Numbered from the stretch's first letter, positions 16,434-25,400 are shown. The stretch: DNA of 64,000 bases from Methylobacterium amylolyticum (GCF_030700245.1 NZ_JAUYZI010000002.1:62001-126000); one strand, 5' to 3'. The notes: a model not told the origin generated them from the letters alone. Numbers and translations: made by a program.

Positions 16434-19400
16434 TCAGGCGGAGCGGACGGGCACCCGGGCGCGGCAGGCGGGGCCGGGCCCCGCGACGGGGCCGACCTGC
16501 GCCACGGCGACGTCGAGGACCGCCTGCGGCCCGCCGAAATCCGCGGCCTCGTCGGCGGCGGCGTAGAGCAGGCCCTGCGCCGCCGCGGTCAGGCGGCGCA
16601 CCGGGGTGGCGGCGGAGAACAGCGTCACCGCGTAGGCCTCCGGCCCGTCGCCGGGGATCTCCACGGGCTCCCAGGCATCCGCGTCCCGGCGCGCCCGGCG
16701 GATCCAGGTCACGCGCACGCCCCCCGCCTCCCGGCGCGCCCGCAGGTGCACCGGCCGCAGCGGGCGCAGGGCGCCGAGACCGGCGGTCGCCGCGAACTCC
16801 GCGTAGCTCGGGTCCCCGGGATCGCGCGAGGCCGGGCCGACCCGGTAGCGGAAGCCGCGGCCGGTCTCGTCCAGCCGGTCGACGAGGGGGATCACCGCAC
16901 CGCCGTCGAGGCGCACGATCCGGCTGCCGGCCGGGGCCGTCCGGCCGGCGGAAGCCTCGCTGCCGGCGAGCCCGCGCAGCAGCCCGGCGAGCCGGTAGGT
17001 CTCCGGGCCCGTCAGCACCGCCGCCTCGGCCGAGAGGATCTCGACCGTGCCGTCCGGGGCGACGACGGCGAAGGTGTTCGCGCCGCCGAGCATCGCGGCG
17101 GTGCCGACCGAGGCGAGCGCCCCGGCGTGGCGCAGGCTCACGTCGAGCCGGGCCGCCGGGTCGCGGCGCCAGAGCGGCCCTGGCGGCAGGTCGGACAGGG
17201 TCCGCCCGAGGCAGGCCGGGTAGTCGACGAAACCGCGGAGCGCCAGCGGGCCCGCGCCCTCCGCCCGCCAGACCGCGACCTGTCCGGGCCAGGGATCGGC
17301 CGCCACCGCGAGGACTTGCAGGATCGTGGGGCTGCCCCGGTCCACCGGCAGGTCGAGGGGCAGGGCGAAGGGCGGCCCCGGGAAGGCCGGGACCGGTGCC
17401 GCCGGGGCGGCCCGGGTGCGGGCGAGGCCGCGGGCGCCACCGGGGCGCGGCGGCACGCCGCTCGCCTCGATCCGGCGGCCGGTCGGGGCGTCGTCGATGC
17501 GGTCGATCCGGCGCAGCACCGCGCCGCCCGGCACGTCGGCGGGGATCGCCAGCAGGTCGCCGGGCTCCAGCTCCATCCGGCGCGGGCTCAGCGTCAGCAC
17601 GGCGCCGTCCCGGGCGGCGATGGTCCGGTCGAGGAGCGCCTCGGCGAGCGCGTCGCCGGTCTCCCGGCGGGTGACGATCGCCGCCTCGATCCGGGTCTCG
17701 CGCCGACGCGCGCCCGCCGGGCGGATCGCGGCGGCCGCGGCGCGGCGGTAATCCGGGCTCTCGGAATCGGTGACCCCGATCTCGACCGAGCGCGGCAGGG
17801 CGCTCTCCTCGGTCCGGACCCGGCGCAGCACCTCGCCGTCCTCGGACACGCGCACGAGGTCGGCCTCGGCCAGCACCACCGGCGCGTCGCGGCGCGGCCC
17901 GCGCAGGCGTAGAGCGCCGCCGACCGCCGACACGTCGAGGCCGTAGACCTGGACCAGCGTCTCCAGGGCGGCCCGGGCCGAGAGCGGCCGGTCGACCACG
18001 TAGCCGTCGAGATAGGCCGCGGCCTCGACCGACAGGCCCGCGTCGACGCCGAACTCCGCCAGGATCTTGCCCACCAGCAGGTCGAGGTCGCAGCCCTCGA
18101 TCCGGCCAGTGACCCAGTGGCCGACCCGCCAGTTGTCGATGTCGTCCCAGACCCCGCGCACGTCGGGGAAGGCGGGGAACGGCCGCGCGTCCCAGGACCA
18201 GACGAACACCGCCCCGGGATCGACCATGCGGCCGCCGTAGACCGGGGAGACCGGGTTGTCGGCCTCGGAGAAACCCGGCGTCGCGGGGTCGAAGCGGGCG
18301 ATCACCGCCTCCAGCCCGCGGAGCTGGATCAGCTCGTCGCGCAGGCGGCGCGATTCCGGCGGGTAGGCGCCCTCCGAGGATTTCGGGTCGGGGAAGACGT
18401 TCGGGCCGTTGGTGCCCTTGTCCACCGCCGGCACGCCGATCTCGGTGAGCCAGACCGGCTTTCCCCCGGGCACCCAGGCGGTGGCGCGGGTCTCGACGCC
18501 GCCGTCGCGCTCGACGTGGCGGTTCGCCCACCAGCCGACGAGGTCCTTGGCCCGGAAGGTCCAGGGCTTGGCGTGGGCGCCGTCGGTGATCGGCAGGCGC
18601 GCTTGCGCGGCGCGGCCCGCGGCGTCGGCGTAGTACCAGTCGAACGCCTCGCCCGCGGCGCCGCGACGTTTCAGGAACGCGCGGTCGTAGATGTCCCCGG
18701 AGGCCGCGAGGTCGGCGTGGCCGGGGGTGTCGCGCCAGTCGGTGACCGGCGGATACCAGTCGATCCCGACCGCGTCGATGGCGGCGTCCATGAACAGGTC
18801 GTCGAGGGGGAAGCGGACCGTGGCGCCGCCGTCGCGGACATGGGCGCCGTACTCGGTCCAGTCGGCGCCGTAAACCAGCTTCACTCCGGATCCCAGTCGG
18901 CCGCGGACCCCGGCGGCGAGCGCCCGGAACGCCGCCACCGCCGGGTAGCCGGCGGCGCCGCGCACGCGGGTGAGGCCGACGAACTCGCTGCCGATCACGA
19001 AGCCCGCGAGCGGCGCGCCGGCCGCCGCCCAGCCGGCCGCGAGGTCGGCGTAGTGCAGCACCATCGCAGCGTAGCCGCCCGCGAAGAAGCCCGCGACCTG
19101 CGCGTCGGCCGCCGCGGTGCCGTCGGGGCTGCCGGGCACGTCCGGGGCCGGATCGCAGGTGATGCGCCCGCGCCAGGGGTATTGCGGCTGGGCCGCCCCC
19201 GGCACCCGCGGGTCCGGCAGGCCGCTGCCCGCGGGCACGTCCATCATCACGAAGGGATAGAGCACGACCTCCAGGCCGCGGGCGGCGAGGTCGGCCACGA
19301 GGCGCCCGAGCCCGGCATCGGAGGGCGTGCCGCCGAAGGCCGGCGAGCCGTCGGGCAGGGTCGAGACCACCTCGGCCGCCGCGCGGTCGATCCCGGCCAC

Positions 19401-20333
19401 CCGCCACACGTCGCCGAGCGTCGTCTTGCCGTGGAACTCGACCTTGGGCACGACCCGGCAGGCGCCCGCGCGCAGGTCGGTGCCGAACCACGTCGCCACC
19501 ACCGCCACCCGCCGCAGGTTGGGGCACAGGGCCTGGAGCGCGTCGAGGGAGGCGGTCACGTCGGTGGCGCGCTGGAGCTGGTTGCGGTTGGCCGCGCGCG
19601 TCCGCCCGAAGCCGAGATCGACGGTCACGAGGTCGGGATCGAGGGCGAACTCGCCCGCCCCCGGGATCAGGTCGACGGCGCGCACGAGGCCGAACAGGCC
19701 GTTGACCGGGCGGATCGCCTCGAAGGCGAATTGCGGCACCCGGTTGCCGAACTCGGCGAGCGGCAGCCCCTCGAACACCACGTAGGCGAGGCCGCGATAG
19801 GCCGGGGCGTTCGAAGCCCCCTCCTTGGCGACGATCAGCGGGTCCGGGGCCTGGTCCGGGCCGCCGGTGTGGACGCGGAGCGTCACCTGCGTCTGGTCGA
19901 TCTCCTTGCCGTCCGCCCAGATCCGCCGGACGAAGGCGATCTCGCCCTCGCAGACGCCGACCGCGAGGTTGGCGACGTAGGCGTAGGTGGTGCGCACGGT
20001 CCGCTGGCCGCCCGCGCCCTTCGCGGCGGCGCCCGCCCGCTCGACCGCGGTGTTGGCGACCTCGAGCGGCCGCGTCGCCCAGATCACCACCCCGCCGAGC
20101 TTGGCCCGGCCGTAGACCCGCGGGATCGGATCGCCCTCGGTGGAGGTGAGCCCGGCGACGTCGGCGAGCCGCGGCCCCTGCAAGAAGCGGGTGTGCCGCC
20201 CGCCCCCGAGCAGCGCCCCGTCGATCCCGGCCCCCGCCGCCGCGCCGACCACCCGGCCGACCACCGCCCCGATCGGCCCCCCGAGCGCCGTGCCGGCCGC
20301 CGCGCCCGCCGTGGAGAGGATCAGGGTGGCCAT
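16434..20333 (-). CDS. GTA baseplate/host-specificity protein with TIM-barrel-like domain (RcGTA g15-like)
   Basis: At 1299 aa this is the largest structural gene. It starts with a glycine/alanine-rich membrane-like segment (GTALGGPIGAVVGRVVGAAAG) and GLTSTEGDPIPRVYGRAKLG. The GTA TIM-barrel-like region follows (VLHYADLAAGWAAAGAPLAG, AIDAVGIDWYPPVTDW), then a tail-protein fold (C-terminal ~500 residues). RcGTA g15 is the hub 'megatron' protein at the tip of the tail. The ATG at 20331-20333 has GGAG upstream. The gene is separated from g14 by an oppositely oriented protease gene and a repeat; in typical GTA clusters g14 and g15 are adjacent. Confidence 0.92.
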   Translation of the reverse strand: MATLILSTAGAAAGTALGGPIGAVVGRVVGAAAGAGIDGALLGGGRHTRFLQGPRLADVAGLTSTEGDPIPRVYGRAKLGGVVIWATRPLEVANTAVERAGAAAKGAGGQRTVRTTYAYVANLAVGVCEGEIAFVRRIWADGKEIDQTQVTLRVHTGGPDQAPDPLIVAKEGASNAPAYRGLAYVVFEGLPLAEFGNRVPQFAFEAIRPVNGLFGLVRAVDLIPGAGEFALDPDLVTVDLGFGRTRAANRNQLQRATDVTASLDALQALCPNLRRVAVVATWFGTDLRAGACRVVPKVEFHGKTTLGDVWRVAGIDRAAAEVVSTLPDGSPAFGGTPSDAGLGRLVADLAARGLEVVLYPFVMMDVPAGSGLPDPRVPGAAQPQYPWRGRITCDPAPDVPGSPDGTAAADAQVAGFFAGGYAAMVLHYADLAAGWAAAGAPLAGFVIGSEFVGLTRVRGAAGYPAVAAFRALAAGVRGRLGSGVKLVYGADWTEYGAHVRDGGATVRFPLDDLFMDAAIDAVGIDWYPPVTDWRDTPGHADLAASGDIYDRAFLKRRGAAGEAFDWYYADAAGRAAQARLPITDGAHAKPWTFRAKDLVGWWANRHVERDGGVETRATAWVPGGKPVWLTEIGVPAVDKGTNGPNVFPDPKSSEGAYPPESRRLRDELIQLRGLEAVIARFDPATPGFSEADNPVSPVYGGRMVDPGAVFVWSWDARPFPAFPDVRGVWDDIDNWRVGHWVTGRIEGCDLDLLVGKILAEFGVDAGLSVEAAAYLDGYVVDRPLSARAALETLVQVYGLDVSAVGGALRLRGPRRDAPVVLAEADLVRVSEDGEVLRRVRTEESALPRSVEIGVTDSESPDYRRAAAAAIRPAGARRRETRIEAAIVTRRETGDALAEALLDRTIAARDGAVLTLSPRRMELEPGDLLAIPADVPGGAVLRRIDRIDDAPTGRRIEASGVPPRPGGARGLARTRAAPAAPVPAFPGPPFALPLDLPVDRGSPTILQVLAVAADPWPGQVAVWRAEGAGPLALRGFVDYPACLGRTLSDLPPGPLWRRDPAARLDVSLRHAGALASVGTAAMLGGANTFAVVAPDGTVEILSAEAAVLTGPETYRLAGLLRGLAGSEASAGRTAPAGSRIVRLDGGAVIPLVDRLDETGRGFRYRVGPASRDPGDPSYAEFAATAGLGALRPLRPVHLRARREAGGVRVTWIRRARRDADAWEPVEIPGDGPEAYAVTLFSAATPVRRLTAAAQGLLYAAADEAADFGGPQAVLDVAVAQVGPVAGPGPACRARVPVRSA

Positions 20334-20392
20334 CGGGGGCTCCGGTCGCGGGAGGCGGTCCCCGGGACGGATGCGGCCCGATGATCCCGCGC

Positions 20393-20482
20393 CGTCATCG
20401 CGAGCGCAGCGAAGCGACCCAGGGCTGCGCGCGGCCTCAAGGCGTCGCGCTGCTGGATTGCTTCGCTCCGCTCGCAAGGACG
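20393..20482. repeat. Palindromic repeat, family R3, copy a (g14/g15 boundary)
   Basis: The left arm reads CGTCATCGCGAGCGCAGCGA and AGCGACCCAGG; the right arm is the near-inverse GGATTGCTTCGCTCCGCTCG and CAAGGACG. It can form a ~40-bp imperfect hairpin. Similar sequences are very common in Rhizobiales genomes. The second copy is at 33033-33127, at the g3/g4 boundary. Confidence 0.8.
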
Positions 20483-20673
20483 CCGGTGGACACGCCGGTG
20501 ACCCGGGTCGTAATTCGGATGTTCGTGGCTCGACGCGCCGGTCTCGGAAGCCAACCTGCGGATGCATGCTGTCGGCACGCGGGCGATGGCTGCGGATTTC
20601 AAGGGACGTGGCGGATGCGCTTCACAGCCTTCGACGTTCCGGAATCCTTTGTAGGTGCGGAGGCGACCGACCG

Positions 20674-21429
20674 TTGAGCCTTCGCCGTGCCCTCACCCTC
20701 GCGGGCATCCTCGCCGGCCCGTGTGCCGCCCAGGCTCAATCCCTCGTCCACCCCCTGCCCCAGACCCCGTCCACCGACCCGCGCACGGACCCGCACGCCT
20801 TCCCGGTGAATGCGGTGGGGAAGCTCAACGTGGTCACCGGCCCGGGCAGCCGGCAGTTCTGCACCGCGACGCTGATCGGCCGGCGGCACGTGCTGACCGC
20901 CGCGCACTGCCTCTACGACCGGGCGCGGAAGGTCTGGGTGGAGCCAGGCAACGTCCACTTCGTCGCCGGCTACGCGCAGGGGCGCTACACCGCCCACGCG
21001 ACCGCGCGCGCCTACGTGAAGCCCGACGCCTACCGCTTCGGCACCGACCGGGAGAGCCTCGCCCGGGACTGGGCGGTGGTGGCGCTCGCCGCCGACATCC
21101 CGCTGCGGCCGCTGGCGGTCGCCGCCGGCACCGTGACGGGCACGCTCACCGGGATCCTGCACGCCGGCTACCGGGCGGATGCCAGCCAGATCGTCAGCGT
21201 CGAGACCGGCTGCACCGCCCGCGCCGACCCGGCCGGGCCGGCGCTGCTCGATCATTCCTGCCGGATCGCGCACGGCGAGTCGGGCTCGGCGCTCATCGAC
21301 CTGTCCGGCGCGGAGCCGGCGGTGGTCGGCGTGCTCGTGGCCACCACCGCCGGCACGCCGCCCTCGCTCGCGGTGCCGGCGGGAAGCTTCCGGGCGGCGG
21401 CGGAGGCGGCGCTCGCCTCCGAGCGCTGA
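20674..21429 (+). CDS. Secreted trypsin-like serine protease inserted between g14 and g15
   Basis: The 251-aa protein has a signal peptide (LRRALTLAGILAGPCAAQA) and a trypsin-fold core. The catalytic triad is H78 in VLTAAHCLYD, D132 in RDWAVVAL and S203 in HGESGSALI, so it looks active and resembles V8/glutamyl-endopeptidase-like S1 enzymes. The start is the TTG at 20674, preceded by GGAGG, because no ATG or GTG lies between the upstream region and the signal peptide. It runs against the GTA genes, and its 3' end overlaps the antisense 3' end of the g14 gene by 178 bases. The product should act in the periplasm or outside the cell. Confidence 0.85.
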   Translation: MSLRRALTLAGILAGPCAAQAQSLVHPLPQTPSTDPRTDPHAFPVNAVGKLNVVTGPGSRQFCTATLIGRRHVLTAAHCLYDRARKVWVEPGNVHFVAGYAQGRYTAHATARAYVKPDAYRFGTDRESLARDWAVVALAADIPLRPLAVAAGTVTGTLTGILHAGYRADASQIVSVETGCTARADPAGPALLDHSCRIAHGESGSALIDLSGAEPAVVGVLVATTAGTPPSLAVPAGSFRAAAEAALASER

Positions 21430-21878
21430 GCGGGGAACCGGAACGCCCCCACGAGATGGCGGCGCCACCACGGGGTCAGCGCCACCTCGGCCACCGCCGC
21501 CCGGTCGTGGGCGTGGATCATGCCGCCCTCGCCGGTGGCGAGCGCGCAGTGCCGGGCCGGCCGGTGGCGGCGGAACGCGAAGAGCAGCACGTCGCCGGGC
21601 TCCGGCGCGTAGGCCGCGAGCGGGCCGGGCACCGGCACGAGGTGGCGGGACGCCGCCTCGGCGAACGGGTCGCGGCCCGGCGCCGCCGATTCCGCCCAGG
21701 TGGCGGCGTAGGGCGGGACCGGCTCGGGCTCGTCCCCGTGCAGCGCCCGCCAGACCCCGCGCAGCAGCCCGAGGCAGTCGCAGCCGACGCCGCGCAGCGA
21801 GCCCTGGTGCCGATAGGGCGTGCCGAGCCAGCGGCGGGCCTCGCTGAGCGCCGCCGCGCCGGTGGTGTCGTCCGCCAT
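21252..21878 (-). CDS. NlpC/P60 cell-wall peptidase of the GTA tail (RcGTA g14-like) with an acquired C-terminal tail
   Basis: Residues 1-150 are a typical GTA g14: LSEARRWLGTPYRHQGS, catalytic C35 in GVGCDCLGLLRGVW, H110 in RPARHCALATGEGG, and the usual ending RRHLVGAFRFPA. It should cleave peptide cross-links so the particle can reach the inner membrane of the recipient. From about residue 151 to 208 the frame runs antisense through the 3' end of the protease gene, giving an Ala/Ser/Pro-rich tail unlike the family. The native stop was probably lost when the protease gene was inserted. The ATG at 21876-21878 is 5 bases after the g13 gene in the operon. Confidence 0.85.
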   Translation of the reverse strand: MADDTTGAAALSEARRWLGTPYRHQGSLRGVGCDCLGLLRGVWRALHGDEPEPVPPYAATWAESAAPGRDPFAEAASRHLVPVPGPLAAYAPEPGDVLLFAFRRHRPARHCALATGEGGMIHAHDRAAVAEVALTPWWRRHLVGAFRFPAQRSEASAASAAARKLPAGTASEGGVPAVVATSTPTTAGSAPDRSMSAEPDSPCAIRQE

Positions 21879-21883
21879 CGCGC

Positions 21884-22759
21884 TCACCGGAACAGGCTGC
21901 CGCCGTCGAGGACCGGCGCGGAGCCCGGCACGACCCGGAGCACCGCGTCGTTGCCCGGCATGTGCGGGAAGCCCTGGAAGTTCACCGCGTTGGCGAAGCG
22001 GTCGCGGCAGGTCGCGAGCCGCTTGTCGCAGCCGGCGGTGAGGGTGAAGCCGTCCCCCGGGGCGACGGGCCGCGGCGGGCGCTCCCACAGCTCGATCAGG
22101 CCGCCGAGCTGGAGCCGCACGTCCATGCCGAGCCCGGCATTGGCGCCGTCGCCCCAGGTCAGGCGGCCGCCGGTGAAGGCGCCGTCGTCGAAGCCGCCGG
22201 CCAGCGTCACGGCCAGCGTCGCGGGTTCCGGCACGCCCGCGACGGTGCCCGTCACCCGCCACCCCGCGAGATCCACCCGGCAGCGGGCGTCGCCGAGGTC
22301 GGCGCCGCAGGTGGCGCGGTAGGTCCGGCCGCGCTCGGCGTCGAGCCGGTCGGTGAGCCCGCGGATCTCGGCGACGAAGGCGTCGCCGGTGCGGCGCACC
22401 TCGCCGACCGTGCCGAGGTCGAGGAGCAGGCGGGTCTCGGGGTTCGTCCAGTCGACGAGCCAGGTCTCGACCGACGCCCCGTCGTAGAGCCCGCCGGCGA
22501 TGTCGGCCTCGGTCAGGCCGAGCGAACTCAGCGCCCCCGCCACGTCGCCGCCGGAGACGGCGAGCCCCGACTCGGCGCTCGCCTCCGCCGCCTCCAGGCC
22601 GGTGCCGGCGGCGTGGACGAGGCCGGAGAAGGTCAGGTCGCGGTCGTGGTCGGTGAAGCCCAGCGCCACCCCGTCGCGCCGCCGCAGCGACCAACAGCGG
22701 CACAGGGTGGTGACGCCCCCCGCGAGGTGGGCGGCGACGGCGTCGGGCAGGGTTCTCAT
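21884..22759 (-). CDS. DUF2163 GTA baseplate protein (RcGTA g13-like)
   Basis: This 291-aa protein matches the DUF2163/phage-conserved BR0599 family: TTLCRCWSLRRRDGVALGFT near the start, LVDWTNPETRLLLDLGTVGE, and cysteine-rich C-terminal motifs TAGCDKRLATCRDRFANAVN and FQGFPHMPGND. In RcGTA this protein sits in the baseplate and its conserved cysteines bind an iron-sulfur cluster; those cysteines are present here. It lies in tight order between g12 and g14. Confidence 0.92.
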   Translation of the reverse strand: MRTLPDAVAAHLAGGVTTLCRCWSLRRRDGVALGFTDHDRDLTFSGLVHAAGTGLEAAEASAESGLAVSGGDVAGALSSLGLTEADIAGGLYDGASVETWLVDWTNPETRLLLDLGTVGEVRRTGDAFVAEIRGLTDRLDAERGRTYRATCGADLGDARCRVDLAGWRVTGTVAGVPEPATLAVTLAGGFDDGAFTGGRLTWGDGANAGLGMDVRLQLGGLIELWERPPRPVAPGDGFTLTAGCDKRLATCRDRFANAVNFQGFPHMPGNDAVLRVVPGSAPVLDGGSLFR

Positions 22760-22784
22760 GGCGCTCGGACCTGCGTTCGACCGT

Positions 22785-23420
22785 TCAGGGCACGATCTCG
22801 ACCAGCGGCACCCGCGGGATCTCGCCGGCGGTGAAGGCAGCGAGGTCGATCGACAGGTCGTCGGTGTCGAAGCGGACCGGCACGTCGAAGGCGAAGCCCG
22901 CCGTCACCGCGGCGCCCGCGGCCGGGGCGGCCGAGAGCGTCACGCGCCCGGTGGCCGGGTCGCAGGCGAAGGCGCTGCCCGGCAGCGGCGTGCCGGCCAC
23001 CGCCACGCGCACGCTGCCGGCCACCGGCTTGGCGATGACCCGGCGGTAGGGCGCGAAGCCGGCGCCGTAGGTCTTGGCGAGCTGGAACGCCGTGGTCCGG
23101 CCGTCGCCGGTCCCGAGCGGCTGGTCGAGGGGGCCCGGCGCCCGCCCCGGCGGCCCGGAGCGGAAATCGACCCGGTCGCGGTAGCGGAAGCCGTAGAGGC
23201 GCCCGCGCCGCTCCTCGAAGAAGGCCAGCACCGCGTACAGGGCGTCGAGGCCGCGCACGCCGAAGCCGGCGTCGTAGCGGCGGCGGGAATCGGCCCAGCG
23301 GCCGTTGCGGTGTTCGCGCCCCGAGGCCAGCGTCACGATCTCGGTCAGCCGCCGCGGGCCGCCGCTGCCGCGCAGCGACACGTCGAGGGGGAACAGCACC
23401 TCGTGGAAATCGTCGGCCAT
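22785..23420 (-). CDS. DUF2460 GTA distal tail protein (RcGTA g12-like)
   Basis: The 211-aa product begins with FHEVLFPLDVSLRGSGGPRR and LTEIVTLASGREHRN, followed by WADSRRRYDAGFGVRGLDAL and LAFFEERRGRLYGFRYRDRV. These are DUF2460 hallmarks. The family forms the distal tail ring connecting the tail tube with the baseplate. The length is normal and the frame intact; the start ATG at 23418-23420 follows a GGGAG motif. Confidence 0.92.
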   Translation of the reverse strand: MADDFHEVLFPLDVSLRGSGGPRRLTEIVTLASGREHRNGRWADSRRRYDAGFGVRGLDALYAVLAFFEERRGRLYGFRYRDRVDFRSGPPGRAPGPLDQPLGTGDGRTTAFQLAKTYGAGFAPYRRVIAKPVAGSVRVAVAGTPLPGSAFACDPATGRVTLSAAPAAGAAVTAGFAFDVPVRFDTDDLSIDLAAFTAGEIPRVPLVEIVP

Positions 23421-23540
23421 CGGGGGCTCCCGTCACGGCGCGGCACCCGGCCGGCGGCGCGCCGGCCGCGAGCGCGACCGCGCGCCGCCGCCCGTGCGGC
23501 GGGCGCCCCCGATCCCGATCGAGGGCAGCGCGAAAAGGGT

Positions 23541-24114
23541 TCAGAGCGCGCGCTGGCCGCGGGCGACGGCGCGGGCGAGGCTCGCGCTCACCTGCGCCTC
23601 CGAGCGGCGGAAGGCGGCCGGATCCGGGGTGGCGATGTTGACGGTCACCGAGACCGGCCGCGCCGCCCCGCCCGCCGCGACGCCGAGGCGGCCGTCCGCG
23701 CCGCGGCTGAGCGGCAGGATCGCCTCGGGCCCGGCCTCGCCCATCAGCCCGGCACCATCGGCCATCGGGAAGTAGGTCGGCGCGGCCACCACCCCGCCGG
23801 CCGCGAACGGCCGCACGCGCCCGCCCTGGAGCACGCCGCCGCGGGCGAAGCCCTCCGAGGCGGAGCCGGCACCGAGCAGGGCGTTGACGAGGCCGCTCAC
23901 CCCCCCCCCGCACCGGGGCGGCCGCGGCGGTGCCCGCGGCGCGCGCGAGCTTGGTCCCGATCGTGCCGAGCACCCCGTCGAGGCCGCGGCCGGAGGCGGT
24001 GCCGCGGGTGAAGGCGGCGCTGAGGTTGCGGCCGAAATTCTGGGCGAGGCGGTCGAGCGCTTCGAGCTGCCGGATGCGCGCGGCGTTCTGGCGGTCGGCG
24101 TCGGTCTCGGCCAT
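23541..24114 (-). pseudogene. GTA tape-measure-like protein (RcGTA g11-like), frameshifted at a G10 run
   Basis: The 5' part starts at the ATG 24112-24114 (MAETDADRQNAARIRQLEAL, then FGRNLSAAFTRGTASGRGLD). The 3' part, in another frame, reads GVLQGGRVRPFAAGGVVAAP, FPMADGAGLMGEAGPEAILP and ends RAVARGQRAL. Together they make a ~190-aa tape-measure protein of GTA size. The frames meet at a run of ten G on the coding strand (23900-23909); removing one G would join them. If the run is real, only slippage at the G10 run would give full-length protein; otherwise it is a base-calling error. Confidence 0.8.
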
Positions 24115-24124
24115 CGCGGGCTCC

Positions 24125-24361
24125 TCAGCACGGATCGGGATGGATGGGGTCGGGAAGGATGGGATCGGGATGGGTGGCGAGCAGCCGCGTGAACCCGGCG
24201 CGGGTCAGCGACGCGGCCCGGCCGCGGCGGCCGAGTGCCGCGGCGAGTTCCACCGGCGTCGCCGCCCAGAAGTCCCGGGGGCGCCAGCGCAAGGTCCCGA
24301 GGCCGAAGGCCAGGGCGTCGTCCCACGGAAAGGCGGGGCGGGCGTCCTCGGGGACGCTCAC
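24125..24361 (-). CDS. GTA tail assembly chaperone-like protein (DUF2376, g10.1-like)
   Basis: This 78-aa protein contains FPWDDALAFGLGTLRWRPRD and FWAATPVELAAALGR, diagnostic of the small phage tail assembly chaperone found between g10 and g11. The C-terminus ends in a Pro/Asp repeat (HPDPILPDPIHPDPC) from a short DNA tandem repeat. The start is taken as the GTG at 24359-24361, eight bases after the g10 stop; no ATG is available. Spacing to g11 is 10 bases. Confidence 0.8.
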   Translation of the reverse strand: MSVPEDARPAFPWDDALAFGLGTLRWRPRDFWAATPVELAAALGRRGRAASLTRAGFTRLLATHPDPILPDPIHPDPC

Positions 24362-24369
24362 GCCCGGGT

Positions 24370-24714
24370 CTAGGCCCTCCGCGGCACCATAGGGTTTTCC
24401 GCGGGGCCCTCCCCGAAGGCCGCTGCCAGCGCCGCACCGAGGGCATCCGTCACGGCCTCCAGGCCGCCCGCGATCGGCAGCCGCCCCACCCCCGCATCGT
24501 TGATGGTGTGGCCGCCGCCACGCAGGGCCGCCCCGAGCAGCGCGATCAGGTCCCGGGCCCCGAGCCGGCCGGCGCCAAGGCGTTCGCCCAGCCCGGCGAC
24601 GTCGCCGGCCCGCAGCGCATCCTCCAGCTCGGCCAGGGCGCCGAGGGTGAAGCACAGGGTGTAGCGCTCACCCCCGAGTTCGAGCGGCACCTCGCCGCGC
24701 CTGCGGTTGGCCAT
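24370..24714 (-). CDS. GTA family protein g10-like (tail assembly)
   Basis: The 114-aa protein reads NRRRGEVPLELGGERYTLCF, TLGALAELEDALRAG and LIALLGAALRGGG, matching the gene transfer agent g10 family (PF11836). It is thought to act in tail assembly along with g10.1. The ATG at 24712-24714 has GGAAGA upstream. The region directly upstream is not g9 but remains of toxin-antitoxin genes. Confidence 0.88.
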   Translation of the reverse strand: MANRRRGEVPLELGGERYTLCFTLGALAELEDALRAGDVAGLGERLGAGRLGARDLIALLGAALRGGGHTINDAGVGRLPIAGGLEAVTDALGAALAAAFGEGPAENPMVPRRA

Positions 24715-24770
24715 GGGATGTCTTCCGAGCTGTCGTGTGGGACGGGCAGCGGCGCCCGATCGGGAGCGCG

Positions 24771-24935
24771 TCAGAGCCCCAGTTCGGCGTGGGAGCCGAG
24801 ACGCACCCGTTGCAGCGTGCCCGCGTCCGGGAGCCGGTCGATCAGGACGAGATCCGGTTTGACGTGGCAGTCGCGGTAGTCGCACCAGTCACCGATCGGC
24901 GCGTGGTCGCGGTTACGCGGTGCGAGGGGTCGATC
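24771..24935 (-). pseudogene. C-terminal fragment of a YafQ-type mRNA interferase toxin
   Basis: Fifty-four residues remain in frame before the TGA at 24771-24773: DRPLAPRNRDHAPIGDW, then CDYRDCHVKPDLVLIDRL, then RVRLGSHAELGL. This is the C-terminal half of YafQ, an endoribonuclease toxin that pairs with DinJ. There is no start codon and the N-terminal half is missing; upstream the sequence turns abruptly into AT-richer DNA. The matching DinJ fragment lies 0.9 kb upstream at 25853-25942 in the same orientation. Confidence 0.8.
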
Positions 24936-24968
24936 CGGTCTTATGGAGCAGATGCACCCAGAAGTGAG

Positions 24969-25400
24969 CTAGGATCGGCGCCTTTCGGCCAGGAGACGAC
25001 GGCACTCTGTGATGTAATCATCGCTTAGGTGACCGATGACAGGTGTCGGCCGGCCGCGCCATGGAGTAAAAATTTGGTCGTTATATACGAGATCCGATCT
25101 TTGATCTAAATCAAACCTTGTCGGATAAGACAATCCAAACGCCCGCCAATCCGCCTCATCTGTGACGTAGAGATCCAAATGGCCCCTGGTGGAATATTTC
25201 AGTACCTTTGTGCCATAGTAAACACGCAGCATATGATGCTGCGGATTCCTGCGATCGGATGTTGCACTAAAGACGAGGCAGGGACGCGGGTCCGGCTTTG
25301 GATCGCCAGGGTAATGACAGGCCACTATGTCATACGAGATCGGCCGATCCGGGAACCAAAAAGGTTCAAGCGGCGGGGACGGCTTCTCCGGATTGCTCAT
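24969..25400 (-). CDS. Possible PemK/MazF-like growth inhibitor in an AT-richer insert
   Basis: The 143-aa protein reads RPISYDIVACHYPGDPKPDP and RPCLVFSATSD, then KVLKYSTRGHLDLYVTDEAD. The GD-x-RP-CLV arrangement followed by beta-rich sequence resembles PemK/MazF RNases, but the match is weak and unconfirmed. Base composition is clearly lower in GC than the flanks (for example 25070-25130). The upstream gene overlaps its start by ~35 bases, an arrangement typical of toxin-antitoxin pairs. The frame allows a start 8 codons earlier; ATG at 25398-25400 was chosen. Together with the upstream gene it is a candidate TA module replacing the core of DinJ-YafQ. Confidence 0.55.
   Translation of the reverse strand: MSNPEKPSPPLEPFWFPDRPISYDIVACHYPGDPKPDPRPCLVFSATSDRRNPQHHMLRVYYGTKVLKYSTRGHLDLYVTDEADWRAFGLSYPTRFDLDQRSDLVYNDQIFTPWRGRPTPVIGHLSDDYITECRRLLAERRRS

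Noticed and set aside
18117..20384. A 755-residue plus-strand frame antisense to g15
   Set aside because: Same GC-rich shadow effect; the g15 protein on the minus strand has clear domain content.
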